Counted from the stretch's first letter, positions 26,301 through 38,268 are shown. The stretch: 64,000 nucleotides of DNA from Brachyhypopomus gauderio (GCF_052324685.1 NC_135218.1:17349479-17413478); one strand, 5' to 3'. Notes: generated from the sequence alone by a model not told the origin. Made by a program: numbers and translations.

Positions 26301-26613
26301 ACTTCTGATGTTCCAGAGTACCACAGGGAAGAGGCTGAAATGGTCATTCCCACGTATGGCTACTTCATCCGGGGAGCTCAGACCACCTTCAGCGGGGTGC
26401 TCAGGTATCATACGTTCCTTATAACCGGTGTTCAGCATTTTGCCTCTGGCATAATTCATGTAACAGCTCCACAGCTGTCACACACTTTAGTGGAGATGAA
26501 GGCGATTGCATTCTCATTGCAAGACTTCGCTTCTCCTGTCTTCCAGGGATCGGCAGTGGAAGTACATCCTGTGTAGGATGACAGATTTTGACTGTGAATT
26601 TCAGAATGTCTAA
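15786..26613 (+). CDS. dpt: Dermatopontin (4 coding exons, 196 aa)
   Basis: Joining 15786-16075, 25910-26035, 26297-26404 and 26547-26613 gives 591 nt, 196 codons plus TAA, close to the 201 residues of the mammalian protein. All introns are GT-AG and all three junctions split a codon after its second base. Residues 1-20 form a signal peptide ([20 protein letters not shown]), so the product is secreted. The mature part shows the family's DRxWxF/Y motifs ([23 protein letters not shown]), the block [16 protein letters not shown] and the ending DCEFQNV. Dermatopontin is a small extracellular-matrix protein that binds decorin, TGF-beta and collagen or fibronectin and helps fibril assembly. Cysteines expected to pair in disulfides are present. 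No AATAAA is seen in the 400 bp after the stop. No frameshift or missing key motif. Confidence 0.97.
16549..16617 (+). repeat. Duplicate of the dpt upstream segment, in intron 1
   Basis: GTTAACCGTAACTGTG, then TGCAAATGACATATCACCTC and CCAGATACAGACCATCTGG, match 15645-15712 with scattered substitutions. The pair flanks dpt exon 1 at a distance of about 0.9 kb. Confidence 0.8.
18200..18350. repeat. Long (GT)n microsatellite in dpt intron 1
   Basis: More than 60 GT dinucleotides with rare GA and CG interruptions, including a short alternating GCACGCGCGTGC block. The Cys-Val and His-Thr ORFs here are artefacts. Confidence 0.95.
18780..18848 (+). mobile_element. Retroelement 3' tail with (TTCTA)n
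   Basis: GACATGTGCAATGACAATCA followed by a TTCTA pentamer array is the form of 3' terminus often left by truncated fish LINEs. Nothing else of the element is recognisable. Confidence 0.45.
20340..20860 (+). mobile_element. Decayed L2/CR1-like LINE, ORF1 esterase part
   Basis: With frameshifts and stops, the + strand reads [10 protein letters not shown], then [20 protein letters not shown] and [20 protein letters not shown]. The MND block followed by FFD...FF...LHxNKRGA is the SGNH-hydrolase (esterase) signature found in ORF1 of CR1/L2-clade LINEs. No intact ORF survives. It lies in sense orientation in dpt intron 1, about 1.3 kb before a reverse-transcriptase fragment probably from the same insertion. 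Confidence 0.6.
20861..22139 (+). other. Unassigned stretch between LINE fragments
   Basis: 20861-21240 is GC-richer, with short open frames ([18 protein letters not shown] and others), and may be part of the retroelement or of a nested one. 21540-22139 contains HETCLIE-like and other scraps that could be the endonuclease part of the LINE, but too decayed to claim. Confidence 0.3.
22140..22545 (+). mobile_element. LINE reverse-transcriptase fragment (L2/CR1-like)
   Basis: Reads [19 protein letters not shown], then [20 protein letters not shown] followed by TIDH. This is the fingers and catalytic-palm A motif of non-LTR reverse transcriptases; the aspartate in KAFDTIDH is the A-motif metal ligand. 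The segment between the two blocks, where the family has NYRPISNLP, is deleted. It ends where a SINE begins. Confidence 0.7.
22550..22738 (+). mobile_element. tRNA-derived SINE with GT tail
   Basis: GGCCTGGTGGTAGGAAACTG (A-box region) and GGTTCGATTGCC (B box) are spaced as in Pol III promoters. Then come TGAGGTGCCCTTGAGCAAGG and a body ending in a pure GT microsatellite. It is related to the SINE at 55653-55855 over its first 120 bp but has a different 3' part (CGGGCGCCGGGATAGGGCTG). Confidence 0.75.
22739..22801. repeat. (GT)n microsatellite at SINE 3' end
   Basis: About 31 GT dinucleotides directly following the SINE body. Confidence 0.95.
23150..23720 (+). mobile_element. LINE 3' fragment split by a CA repeat
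   Basis: 23170-23260 reads [11 protein letters not shown], then LLRT and a following W-rich stretch. This resembles the conserved 'RLYFLRRLRSFGV...LLRT' end of fish non-LTR reverse transcriptases. 23480-23700 resembles the 3' UTR of such elements (CCATTACACCACACAGCTG, TTGTACATTACTGTATTCTA). A (CA)n tract separates the parts. Frameshifts and stops make it non-functional. Confidence 0.5.
23298..23394. repeat. Poly-C plus (CA)n microsatellite
   Basis: A C12-13 run is followed by about 35 CA dinucleotides with AA and AT interruptions. Confidence 0.9.
24376..24470. repeat. 22-bp perfect inverted repeat, MITE-like
   Basis: AAGTAAAATGAATGCTTTTAAA-type arm at 24376-24397 and its exact reverse complement at 24449-24470, with a 51-bp AT-rich spacer. 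The geometry fits a tiny foldback or MITE relic. No clear target duplication was found. Confidence 0.75.
24807..24824. repeat. C18 homopolymer
   Basis: An uninterrupted run of C, prone to length error in assemblies. Confidence 0.9.
24905..24942. repeat. Perfect hairpin, 16-bp stem and 6-nt loop
   Basis: CAAAACAGTTGTTAG, loop TTTTGT, then CTAACAACTGTTTTG, plus one more outer A:T pair. In dpt intron 1, downstream of the C run. Confidence 0.8.
25910..26035 (+). CDS. dpt: dpt coding exon 2
   Basis: Acceptor TGTCTTCACAG, donor G/GTGAGAG. Encodes [12 protein letters not shown] and [11 protein letters not shown] then SRRCPYSCW, the most conserved core of dermatopontin. 126 nt, symmetrical phase with exon 1. 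Confidence 0.96.
26297..26404 (+). CDS. dpt: dpt coding exon 3
   Basis: Acceptor TGACCAACAG, donor CAG/GTATCA. Encodes [20 protein letters not shown] then [12 protein letters not shown], matching the family's YYIRGATTTF region. 108 nt. Confidence 0.95.
26547..26613 (+). CDS. dpt: dpt coding exon 4 (C-terminus)
   Basis: Acceptor CTCCTGTCTTCCAG. Encodes [18 protein letters not shown] then QNV and TAA; the mammalian protein ends in the closely similar EYDCEFANV. Confidence 0.95.
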
Positions 26614-27227
26614 GCTACCTCTGTGGTTTAGAAAGCAGCCAACCTTCACACCAAATACCAAAGTACTCAACACGCATCACTACTCTCTGCTCTCACATTT
26701 ACATTAACATACAGCCATTCCAGGACACAGACATTTAATCTCCCATGAATTCATATGAATAACTAATTTTATATAAGTGTTTTTCTATTTTTGTTAATCC
26801 TGCATGAATAAGTATGCTTGTCTGTAATTCATATAACATGAAAATGCTTAATATTCCATTTTCTACATTTTATTTTTACACTAGAGCTAAATAATGTAAA
26901 TCGTCTAGTAATAACAGTTGACTGGATTGATATCTCCAGTGTATGCTCTGACCAAGAAGCGCTCTGCATGTTTGTATCAAAACTTTAAGGTAGCTACATA
27001 AGAACCAATAACTTTTTGTTCAACTTACTGTTGAATAACAAAACTTGTGGCCTGTCATCTGTTTTTTCATTGCAATAATTTTGATGCCAAGAGGCACTTT
27101 GAAGGCTTGTGTCACAGTAAAGCACTGCAATATAAATGCAACTTCTGATGTTTTCGTACTCATTATAACAGTAATTATGGAGTGTTTGACTCTAGCTGCC
27201 ATCTGTTTGTGTGTGTTTACTGTGGAG

Positions 27228-27287
<60 letters not shown>

Positions 27288-29096
27288 TGCATGTGAATCT
27301 AAGTATGAGAAATAATTACAGGTTATGTAAAAATGTTTGAATTTTGAGGTCCTAAGTCAGACTGATTAGGGAAATGTTTAAATGGAGGCTGATCACATGC
27401 AGCTCAGGTAACTCTCAGCTCTCTCAGCAATGACACTAGCCTGGCATCTTAAAATCTAACAAGACACTAACCAGGCTATTCCCAGCCAGTGTTGTATTCT
27501 TTTGCAGACCTGCCTAATGTAACTCAAAGGTTTTTTTGCAGAACGGAGGTCCATAGACAGAGGCACTTCAAGCCCAGGTCTCCTCTCAGAAGCTGTCACT
27601 GGTTTGGCTCAGTCATCCTGCATATTCTTCGTCCAGCACATCCAGACCTCCCTTGTGGATGTAGCCAGTTTCTGGCCAGTGATTCTCAACACTATATTTC
27701 TGGAGCCTGTCGTTTCTGAGCCAAAGAGCCAGGCGCTGTAGCAACATGGCTGTCCCTGTTAACACACATCCTGTCTTCTTGGATGTGTCTAGTTCAGAGG
27801 ATATACAGTGTGACACCCAGAACCAGTCATGTCCTAGACACACGATTTCTCACTCTGCTCCCACATTCCCTCTGTTTTCTTTTCCTGTCTCTTAATTACA
27901 TATTGGAGACTCCAGAGACAATACTGTAATCATGGTTTGTTTGCAGAAACAAGAGTTCTGTTAAACCATTTAATCTGCGTTCAGTTTTAGAACCTGGTTT
28001 AGGACTATTGTGTAATTATGGGATGAATACAACCCTAGGCAATGTTTTAGCAGCAATAGAAAGGAAGTTTGCCTCAACTGTTTAAATACATAAGAAACAC
28101 ATACTATAAGTTAGTACCTTGAATGAAAAAATAGCTCATCAAAACTTGGTGGAATGAACTAAAATATGAGTCACAAGACATGTTTATCATTTGGAGGAGG
28201 GTGTTCTGAATTTGCTGCTGACTGTGTCCAGTTCTCCACAAACCACTCACTGTACTGACTGTGTCTAAACTGCACAAACCAGCAGGCAGATTCATTCTTC
28301 CACTGGTGTCTGGGTTTTCTTAGAAAAGTTAATGACTTTATTCATCCCCTTAAGAATGGTTCCCTGTGTGAGTTTTTCTCTAATTCTCACTTTTGATGTA
28401 TAGTATGTTGTGACCAACAAGTGAACAAGTGAAAATACTTTTTTCTGTCATAACTGTGCTTGGGTGAAGCAACTTGTGTTGCATTGCTGTGACTGGACAC
28501 TGAGTGGTTAATGTAAGTGCAAGCAGTTCGTCTGAGGATAACATTTTAGGCCAAGTCTTTCGAGTGTGCTTTCCTGAAACAACACGTGTACTCAGTAAGC
28601 GTAAAAGTACTGTATTCCTTCCTTTGTCCAAAAAAACAGATGACATTAGCCAAACAAAAACTACAAAAAAAGATGCTTCCTTCCCCAGCACTTTAGTGAG
28701 AGTTACGTTTACTTTGTTGTTTGATTCAGCGGACTTTTAAAAGGTCTAAGGACATTTTACAACACCTAGCAGCTGGCTCAGATTACTTCACTTGAGTACT
28801 GTTTATGTTAAAGGAATGGTAAAGGTAAGGTTATGGTAATTATGGTAATTATGCACAGCTTATTTTAGAACAATATGAGAAGTGTTCTGTGCAGCATGTG
28901 AGTATGTGGGGCAGGGCATGGCTCATGTGTGATAAATATGATATGTTAGATATGCTGTGAGGTATTTCCGGGTATCTGGACACTGGTTGGGGCAGAAGGG
29001 CTGGGCAATAGTGGGGGGTCAGGCTACAAGAGACAGGGCAGCTACAGCTGTAACTGCTGCCACAGCGGAATAGATACAGCCTCTCACCCTGATCTA
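26614..29096. other. dpt 3' region and intergenic DNA
   Basis: Presumably begins with the dpt 3' UTR. No AATAAA lies close to the stop, so the transcript end cannot be placed. A GT microsatellite is at 27232-27286. No further exon was recognised; the ORFs near 27.5-28.7 kb lack protein-like patterns. Confidence 0.4.
27232..27286. repeat. (GT)n microsatellite
   Basis: About 27 GT dinucleotides. Confidence 0.95.
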
Positions 29097-29141
29097 AGGA
29101 AATACACTCAGAGATGTGACACTGCATGCGGGTCTTTCCAA
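29097..29141 (+). repeat. Dispersed repeat, copy 1
   Basis: AGGAAATACACTCAGAG, then GTGACACTGCATGCGGGTCT and TTCC recur with two or three changes at 33158-33201 in the same orientation. Unassigned family. Confidence 0.75.
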
Positions 29142-29153
29142 TTGTAAACATGT

Positions 29154-29156
<3 letters not shown>

Positions 29157-29236
<80 letters not shown>

Positions 29237-29245
29237 CGTGTGTGC

Positions 29246-29303
<58 letters not shown>
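29157..29303. repeat. Compound (GT)n(GA)n microsatellite
   Basis: About 50 GT dinucleotides with CG interruptions pass into about 20 GA dinucleotides. A shorter GT run follows at 29355-29385. Confidence 0.95.
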
Positions 29304-29305
<2 letters not shown>

Positions 29306-29599
29306 ATGAGTGGGTCGGTTTATTCTTCGTACCTCATAGACATTGCATATAGGGTGTGTGTGTGTGTGTGTGTGTGTGGTTGTGTGTTCATTTTCCCAGG
29401 TTGACCCTCCATGCTTGTATTGCCTTTGGTTCGCCAGTATGATAGTGAATCAAAAGACAACAGAACCTCTCCCGGCCCCTACTGGGGTGGAGGTCAGTAT
29501 AAACACCTACGTTCCTCTCTTTCAGCAGGAGCATGACTTCGCTTACAGCTTGAAGAGGCCAGTTTACACTTTAAACATACTACACTACTAATCGCTTCA

Positions 29600-32500
29600 G
29601 TGTGTGAATACTTTCATAAATATTGCTTAAATATGAATGACCTGACTTCTGAGTTTCACCTCTTTGCCTGTAGATAAGTCACCTTCGTTGGTCAGGATTG
29701 CAGGTCTGTAATGACATGGGAACAGGAAGATGTTTCAGATATTGTCATTTAAATTTTTTTGTAGTTTAATTTAATGTATAATGGATTTGCTTATAAAGAA
29801 ATTTTCAGTCATTTATGAGCATATTCTCTGCACATACTTGAACGTTTCATAAGATGTGATTGGAGATATGTGGTTATAATCCAGCTGCTAAATCTTACAT
29901 TTCTATTCTTGTATTTATTTTGTACATTTCTATTCTTGTATTTATATTCAACAGTCTGCTCTGTGTCGATGGTGCGGACGTTTCGGTTCTTCCGCACTTG
30001 TGAAATATCATGAATGGGCGATGTTAATGATGTGATTATGGAGAAGGTCTCTGTTCCACGCTTTATGGCCCTCTAGAGAAATGCAGCCTCTGGAGTCTCT
30101 AGGAGTACAGCAGCCTCTCATGGCCTTTGTACCCCCATCCGCCTCTTTCCTGTTCTCTTGCCCTCCCTCCTCCCTCTATTGTCCCTTGTCCTCGGTCTCG
30201 TGTTCCTCTTCGTCATGGGCAGGGCTTTTGTGGTAGCATGAGGGGAGGGCAGGATCTCTGCTAACTAAAGTAATAAGTTCCAGGCTGTCAGCAAGATTTC
30301 ATTGCTCCGTAGTGCTCACACTTGCAAGACACGCAATATGGCACGGATACCCGGGCATGCGCACGTGCAGGGATCCTGACCCCCACGGCGTTGTTTCAAG
30401 GTCAAACTTCAAAGGAGATTAAGAGCGCTTAATGTCTCAAACATTGACTTTTTGATTCATTCCTAATGGAAATTCCACTTAATTTAACCTATGAACGTCC
30501 AGCTGAATTTTATTATAGTACCAAAGGTGTTTATTAACTCACAGTATAGGAACCTCTATATGCTTCGAATCCAAGGTGCTTCTGGGAATGGGCCGAGCTA
30601 CAGGTCAAGGGCTTAGTCCTGCTAAAAGCATTTCCAGGGAATGTTATGGCCAGTGACCAAAGGGACTACTGAGAAATATGCAGGCAGTAAAAGGTTCTCT
30701 TTGAATTTGCCATCTATCTAAGAAATGTATATATCAAAAATGAATTATTCTCAATCGGTTATTGTTAAAGTAACTACTTTAACTATTGTTAACTATTGTA
30801 AAAGTATGCGAATTAAGCAACAGTGCTTCGTTCACACTAGCTAAGGTCCTAAAGCCTATGGTATTCAAATGTGACAGCAAGCCTTGGGGGAATTTGCATA
30901 TCATTAGTCATGGTTCCAAGTGAGTGAATTGGTCAATTGTATTGTTTTAGCTGATTCTCTGAGCATGATCCATGACCTCCTTCTTAGTAATGTCAGCTTA
31001 ATGTCAGAGCCAGCAGGCTGGTTTGGAAGGGAGTCTATATTCTCAGAAGGGAAAGTTTCATTGTTACAAGATGAGCCACTACCTCCTGTTTTTTTTTTTT
31101 TTTACTTAGTGTGGTGTGTTCGCTCTCAGACGTGTTAGCTCACAGAAAAACAGAAGTCTCATTAAAGATACTGTATTGTGCTCTGCTCACTTAACGTCTG
31201 ATTAGTCCAAACAGGACAAGTCACACGGTCTCTGGTGCCAGTGTTGGATGAGCAGTGTTGGGCTGACCTGCCTTAGGCACATTTCGCTATTCCATCATGT
31301 CTGGTAAAAAAACAGAACATAAATGACCAGAGGAACAGTGTGACAGCGTGTCTCTCACCAAATACTTAAGTTCAGTAATCTTACGAGAGCCACACTAATG
31401 CGAAGTGGTAGGTACGAACCACCACGTTTTCAGTTGGTAGGGAGCCAGTTGCCATGCGATAGCATTGTGGGAAATGACAGAGACAAAGTAACACACAAAC
31501 AATGGCAGTACTTTGATCCCACACCTCTTATGACTGAGTGTGCCATTTCTAAAGCCTAGCCAGGAGTCTTCATGGCTTGATTGCGTAATGGAGGAAAGGG
31601 AGGGGGGATTCAGGGTGTTACTAATCCTGTGCTCACGGTACGGGAAAGAAAGTTCCCAGCAGGGTTTCACTCAAACTCTAACCCAGTCCCTGTTTTCACA
31701 CCAACTATCACACATCCGCTGCTACCTGGCTCAACTCTCACCTAGTAACCTGCAGCAGTCATACCAATATTAGTCTAAAAGTACATACATTAAATATGTT
31801 ATTATGTTATTATAAGCATACCACAATTTAATGTTTGGTGTTTTTTTTATCCAAATACGTTAGAGGCAAAAGAAAATGTGAAACATACTTTTTGTGTTAA
31901 TTATTAGCACCATATTAAGCACTAAGCTTGGCCAGGTAGCAAAAAAAAAAGACTTCCTGGAAGTCGTCTCATCTTTCAAGGTCATTCGCATGCTCATAAA
32001 TTCTGGTGGCCCTGGAATTTTTCCAGTGGGACACAAAGTCACCTTGTAGCAGGTCCTGTTCTCTCCTCAGACCGCTTATCTGTTAGCAGGACGTACCTCT
32101 CAGTAAAAACAGGGACACAGTCTTCTTTCTTCTTTCTTCTACTTGCAATTTCACAGTTTTTACTGAGCTGACCTCATGGGCTGACCCCCTGACTTGACAT
32201 CCTGACCTGTATGAGGCCCTAGCAGTATAATATGTCCGTCTTAGAGACCATGCCCTCTGTCTGTGCTCATGTCGCTGCTACAGTGTCCGTCCTTACATGA
32301 ACGCCATACAAAATTCATTCATCCTGTAGACTAGCTATATTCAGCTAATACTTGCGGCTTCTGTGAATTACGTCAGGGAGCGCTTGTCCTGCAACCCCCA
32401 ACACACGTACACGCCATCTGCCTGATGGCCAGCCACTGCACATGGGCTTACCTTCCACACCATGGGATGGGTTTATTACTGGGGTTCAAACAACACCTTG

Positions 32501-33600
32501 ACGACTCTGTCTTGTCTTTGCTAGTGAAACATCTGTCTTATACGGAGCAGCTCCTCAAGATGAGATCAGCTAAATCAGTTTCATTTCATTTGTTTGGCTG
32601 ACTTTGGATTCTTTTCTAGTTGCTTTGCTTTTTAGTTTTTTAGGGTTTTTTTGTGTCGTGAGCTGACAGCTTTCATGTGCCTTTTACCATCTACAGACAG
32701 CAATGGAAACCTAAACCTCCCATTCCGCCTGTCTGTGCAGAAACAACGGCTTGTCACCGAAACTACCTGTCATGGTGGATCAGTTTGCGCGTGTGTGTGG
32801 ATGGGTGTGGGTGTGTATGCATGTGAGCATGTGCTCACTGTTAAACAGGCAAATGTGCTCTACACATGTGTATAAACTCCACCACATTCACCCATTTTCA
32901 TTGTACAAACAGAAGATTCTCCCTGGAGTCCTTCTGTCACATACCTGCTGGCCTACACATATAAACACTCACACACTACATAAAATGGCATACATCCAAA
33001 TTTCCAAAAAGGTTCATGCCAGACACTTAATGCGGATGTGCAAGAGTCACGTTGCTCTACAGGGTAATTTTGTGTGAGCATTAGACATAGTGAAAGGGTA
33101 AGCACAACAAAATAAGAGTCCCTTATAAGCATTTACCAAGCATTTACAAAAATGTAAGGAAATATACTCAGAGAAGTGACACTGCATGCGGGTCTCTCCT
33201 ATATGACATCAATGTCATATTTATTCTCTCCTATGGTTACAGCTGCACCAACATGAACAGAAGCTAAACATGCTTTGCAAATTCACCTTCACATTCTTGC
33301 ATCATGTAGCAAGGGATTGCGTAAGTGGCTTTGACACGGAAAAAACGCCTTTGCTCAGCAAATAACAGATGTCATATGGAGTTCACGTGTCTGACGTGTT
33401 CGGTGTCTGGCTGTGAATCAGGACTGCACACCATGCCCCCTTTCTCACGCTCATAAGGACGTTTCCTCGCTGCTGAGAGTGCGTGAAGAAGGCACAATCA
33501 TGCACTCACACATTCAGTTCTGCTCTGCCACCTTGTGCTGTGCTGTGATTGCCTACTGAGAATAAATGGTCATCGTAGAAAATCTGCATCCTTTAATAAC
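29600..33600. other. Intergenic DNA between dpt and zbtb11
   Basis: No splice-bounded coding exon, RNA gene or transposase seen. It contains the second copy of the dispersed repeat (33158-33201). ORFs at 31395-31773 overlap on both strands and look like chance. Confidence 0.4.
33158..33201 (+). repeat. Dispersed repeat, copy 2
   Basis: Same unit as 29097-29141 (GTGACACTGCATGCGGGTCT). Similarity ends sharply on both sides. Confidence 0.75.
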
Positions 33601-33607
33601 TGCACCC

Positions 33608-33608
<1 letters not shown>

Positions 33609-33671
<63 letters not shown>
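33609..33671. repeat. (GT)n microsatellite
   Basis: About 31 GT dinucleotides. Confidence 0.95.
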
Positions 33672-33673
<2 letters not shown>

Positions 33674-34838
33674 GCGATAAAGACACTCATTCTATGCCTT
33701 TAATGAGAAACTTCCCGGCAGCCGATCTTACAGGCAGCTCTGTATGATGGCGTATAACAAAAGAGGCTATCTCCTTCCTTCTCAGCCTCTCTCTCTGAGT
33801 TTTGCTCTTCATTCAGACACTTCTGGCGGTCTTCGGTGAACTTGGACAGTCCAGCTTCTTTAGATGATGGATTAAACAGCTAACCTTTCAAGCTCAGACA
33901 CCACATTTTAATTCACTTCTAGCGCTATTGACTGGAGAGTTATCATAGTCACTGTTACCATGGCATTCTATCATATATATCCACATATCGGCACAGGGTA
34001 ACAGAGCTATTGGGGTTAGGTCCTCACATGCACAATTTGTGCAAATACAGCATACAGTTTTCCAAATGTATGTTCAGTTATATTTTTATTTTCCTGTCAT
34101 TTATGACTGACTGACTCAATAGTAAGACAAACATGTCCGATTGTGGCCTCATTTGGGTCAACATTGACTTTCTGTCTTTCTGTGTGATTTCTTGCACTTA
34201 CTAGAGAGAAAGTTGTTATTGAAGATTAATGCCCCCTATTGTTACACATCTACAATGACCTTTTATTATTGTTCAACTTGAGTACAGACATAATAGTAAA
34301 GGACAGACAAAGAGATCAACAGAAAAATACACACAGAGTTGTGACAAATGTAGACCAGCCCCCTGGAGTATTCTTATAAGTTGTGAAGATGTGAAGAGTC
34401 CCTTTGGGCATGTCTTTTGTTGGCGTGTTAACATGTGCTAAATAATTTTTTGTGCTAAATGAGTTTTTCTCTGGGAAAATACAGTTGTACCACAGAAGTC
34501 TCTTCTCTTTCAGAGAACTTAGTAGATTTTCCACTCTAGTGAAATGCTGTGAATGAGCATGGTGCCCTTCCGTGGTTAAAGTCAAGCACTGCTGGAAATA
34601 TCATGTATACTATACACAATGAGTTGATGGTATCAACAGGCAGGAATCTTAATGAATGGACATACATATAAACACAGTACGGGGGGCCTGAGGACGGAGT
34701 GATGAGGGCCCGGAGGACATGTGGATCGGCCCCATGCTTTCACTTACACACCCGGCTGAGACAGACCAAGCCAGTGCATTTCAAGGACATGACATTCATA
34801 TGGGGCAAAGTTCCAGTGCCAGGAGAAATTACCCCTCC

Positions 34839-34952
<114 letters not shown>

Positions 34953-35736
34953 TTTTAACCCTGACCCTGACAGAGTCCAAATTACAATACATTACAAATG
35001 ATATTCTACACTATAAACGATAAGACACATATAGTACCAAACACCAATTATAACCATAAAAGACTTGAGTGACCAGGGCTGTAGAGAATAAGAGTGTGAG
35101 AGCAGTTGGACGTCTTTTCCAGACCTCCGAACTCCTAGTTCATTTGAAGAACAACTGGACTCGTGATTTCATGGAAGCTCAGGGAGAAACATTAACCTCA
35201 CTGTACTTGCCACACTCATTCTTCACACACGGAAACCTGAGCCCGATTTGAGCCAGACTTGAGCCATACATGTGCAGGCTCTCCGTCACATGCGCTTGTG
35301 TACTGTGATTGTGCGGATGTCCTAATGCTGTGGCATGTTGTTAAGCTTTTAAAGCAAGTTCTAAAACAGGTTTTAGTGTTGACACCTTTGAATCCAGAAA
35401 ACATGTCATAAGTATTGTTTCAGATATTAGGAATTACTGTCCTAGTGACTGACACGGGGTTGCCACTAAACTGGAGAAGCAACTTCCAGCAGCTAGACAG
35501 GCTGTGCTTTCCTTCAGTTCTGCTGAAGTCACGGCAGCTTGTTCAACAGAAATATTATCCTGGCACGAACACCAGTGTTCTGACATCACGAGAGAGTGAA
35601 GGGCCCACCTGTAGGACACCACCTGGGAGGCTACGCTAAACTATGCTAACAGCTCTCTGCTTGCAGACATTTCTGCAGCATCTTACTAAGCAGTCAATCT
35701 GATCAATCAGATAACGGATGCATAAACTGAATATAG

Positions 35737-36125
35737 ACAGAGACGCACTGACAAAGACGCGCTGACAGGCTGACAGAGTTAGGCTGACAGAGACAGGCTG
35801 ACAGAGACAGGCCAACAGAGTTAGGCTGACAGAGACAGGCTGACAGAGACAGGCCAACAGAGTTAGGCTGAGAGAGACAGGCTGACAGAGACAGGCCGAC
35901 AGAGTTAGGCTGACAGAGACAGGCTGACAGAGTTAGGCTGACAGAGACAGGCTGACAGAGTTAGGCTGACAGAGTTAGGCTGACAGAGACAGGCTGACAG
36001 AGTTAGGCTAACAGAGACAGGCCGACAGAGTTAGGCTGAGAGAGACAGGCTGACAGAGACAGGCTGAGAGAGTTAGGCTGACAGAGACAGGCTGAGAGAG
36101 TTAGGCTGACAGAGATAGGCTGACG
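35737..36125. repeat. 14-bp minisatellite, about 27 units, two alternating types
   Basis: Units are TTAGGCTGACAGAG or ACAGGCTGACAGAG, with occasional GAGAGAG and CCAACAG or CCGACAG variants. The two unit types alternate in a non-random but irregular order across the array. Confidence 0.95.
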
Positions 36126-36280
36126 TTGATAGAGACGCGCTGATGGACAAGACAGAAGTTCCGCTCGCCGAGCCCTTGTCTCTGTCTCCTTGGTTACCAT
36201 TTGTCAACCGGCCTGCTATCATATGGAGAGAATCAATGTAAGGTGTTCAGTGAAAAAAATGACCTATATATGCTGTTTCC

Positions 36281-36281
<1 letters not shown>

Positions 36282-36346
<65 letters not shown>
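36282..36346. repeat. (GT)n microsatellite
   Basis: About 32 GT dinucleotides. Confidence 0.95.
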
Positions 36347-36348
<2 letters not shown>

Positions 36349-36770
36349 GTATTTGTAAACCTCTGCACATTTATGCATTCTTTGAGGTGTTTTTAGCATG
36401 TTGATTTATTTTCTGCAGGTGATGTGTGTGCGTGGAGTTGATGGCCTTTCTCTGAGTGGAGGAAATGTCGAGCTGATGAGGGCTGACCTTACACGTGTGT
36501 ACAAACTGATGCAGCTCATAGGCCATTACAGGAGCAGGTCATGAGTCACTCTGGTTGCTTAGCAGCCTTGAGCCAGTTGTTCAATTTACCCCCCCATGGT
36601 CTCTTTCACTACCTTAGATAGTGTTGCCAATATATCTAGTTTAATCTGGTCCTCTGGATCCACTATGTTTTCGCCCTGGGACTGAGTGTAATGGAATCTG
36701 GTCAGTTATGGTGTTGTGCTGCAGTAGGCCTAGTCAAAAAACACTGCTAACAGCCTCTGAAGCCCCAGCC

Positions 36771-36851
36771 TAGGGTGAGGACATGTCTAGGGAGAGGACA
36801 TGTCTAGGGTGAGGACATGTCTAGGGAGAGGACATGTCTAGGGTGAGGACA
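36771..36851. repeat. 17-bp tandem repeat, about 5 units in a 34-bp higher-order pattern
   Basis: GTGAGGACATGTCTAGG alternates strictly with GAGAGGACATGTCTAGG, giving a 34-bp dimer period. Confidence 0.9.
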
Positions 36852-38075
36852 GGTTTGGCCCTCAAGATCCCTCAAGGAAATGGCAATGTTTTTATCACAG
36901 TTGTTTCAACATCGCAGGCATCTACTACACTACAAGCAGGAAACAAATCTTCGTCGTGACATGCCGTGCTCCTCAGTGAAAGACATGTGGCCTAGCAGGC
37001 AGCACAGTGTGTTTCTCCAGCCTCCTGGGCATGTTTGTTCCTGTCTGGCTGGGTGTGTCATGGAGGTTTGTGTGCCGCTAGTGCCGCCATTCAGAAGATT
37101 TGCTGTGCTTAGTATTTACAATGCTGACAATATGAAACGTATTTAAAATATTTGTCCTGGAGACACTGCAGTCATGAAATAGATAAGTCCATTATGGATT
37201 TATTTATGATATATTTTTTTTAAACAAACACATTTTAAATTCTGTTAAAGTATTAAAGTTAAATTGAACCATGTATTTTCAAATGAATCTTTAATGTACG
37301 TTAATAATGGTCCCTTGCTGGATAGACAGTATTACAGTAGTCACTTCACCAGTGTTTATATGTTTGCATTAACAACATTAATGTACAGTAGCTTGATTAC
37401 ATTAAATGATTCTTTCTACAACAGTTAATGGCCAAAATATTCAAGTAATGAATGGACATGAATAGATATGAGATAAATGCATCGGACCCAGACAGACACA
37501 GACACCTGTGAGATGCTCGAAATGGCTGACGACCAGGCCACATAAGGACAGTCCCAATGCAGTCAAAACGGCATCGCTAGAGAGGGTCTGATGAGTCATT
37601 CCGGTTGCCTGGCAACCCTCTTCAGAGCTAGCAGTTTATCTCTGTCAGACTGCTATCAGACTTCTTGATACTCTGACATATAGGAGGCAGGCAAATGCGT
37701 ATTTTTACAGAGAGATGTAGGCTAATTTTTTTAACTGTACTATCTGATTAGATTTACATATTGACTAAAACAGTGGTCAGTCATTCCTAGGATAAAATGA
37801 AATGAGACCTGATGGTGGTTTACCCGTGCTGATGTTCAAGAACTGTAATGTTAATGTGAACTTAATTATATTAGCTATACTGTAGTGTTGTTATGAAGAT
37901 TTCTGCTGGCTCAGGGGACTGGTTATTCTAACCCACAAATCTGTGAGTAACACCCATCAAAGCCCTAAAGCTTATCTCCTGTGAATTCCAGTGCCTCAGA
38001 AAGAGAGATTTGACTATCCTTTTAACACATAATGTTCCCGAAAAACACCCAACAGATTGTTTATCATACACTGAG

Positions 38076-38080
<5 letters not shown>
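36852..38080. other. Intergenic DNA, no gene seen
   Basis: Short ORFs only (for example 88 codons from 36880) with no recognisable domain. No paired splice sites around a coding block. Confidence 0.45.

Positions 38081-38081
<1 letters not shown>

Positions 38082-38154
<73 letters not shown>
38082..38154. repeat. (AT)n microsatellite
   Basis: About 36 TA dinucleotides, followed by a short (AAT)n run at 38164-38181. Confidence 0.95.
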
Positions 38155-38158
<4 letters not shown>

Positions 38159-38268
38159 AGACTGTAATAATAATAATAATAGAGTGCAATATCCTTGTCA
38201 TGAATAAACCTAAATACAATAAAAATATTTAACGTGGAAAGTTTCTATTACCCCGCTTCATCCTAGAC

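Noticed and set aside
35737..36125. CRISPR-like array of short repeats
   Set aside because: Units are contiguous 14-mers without spacers, and the genome is vertebrate.
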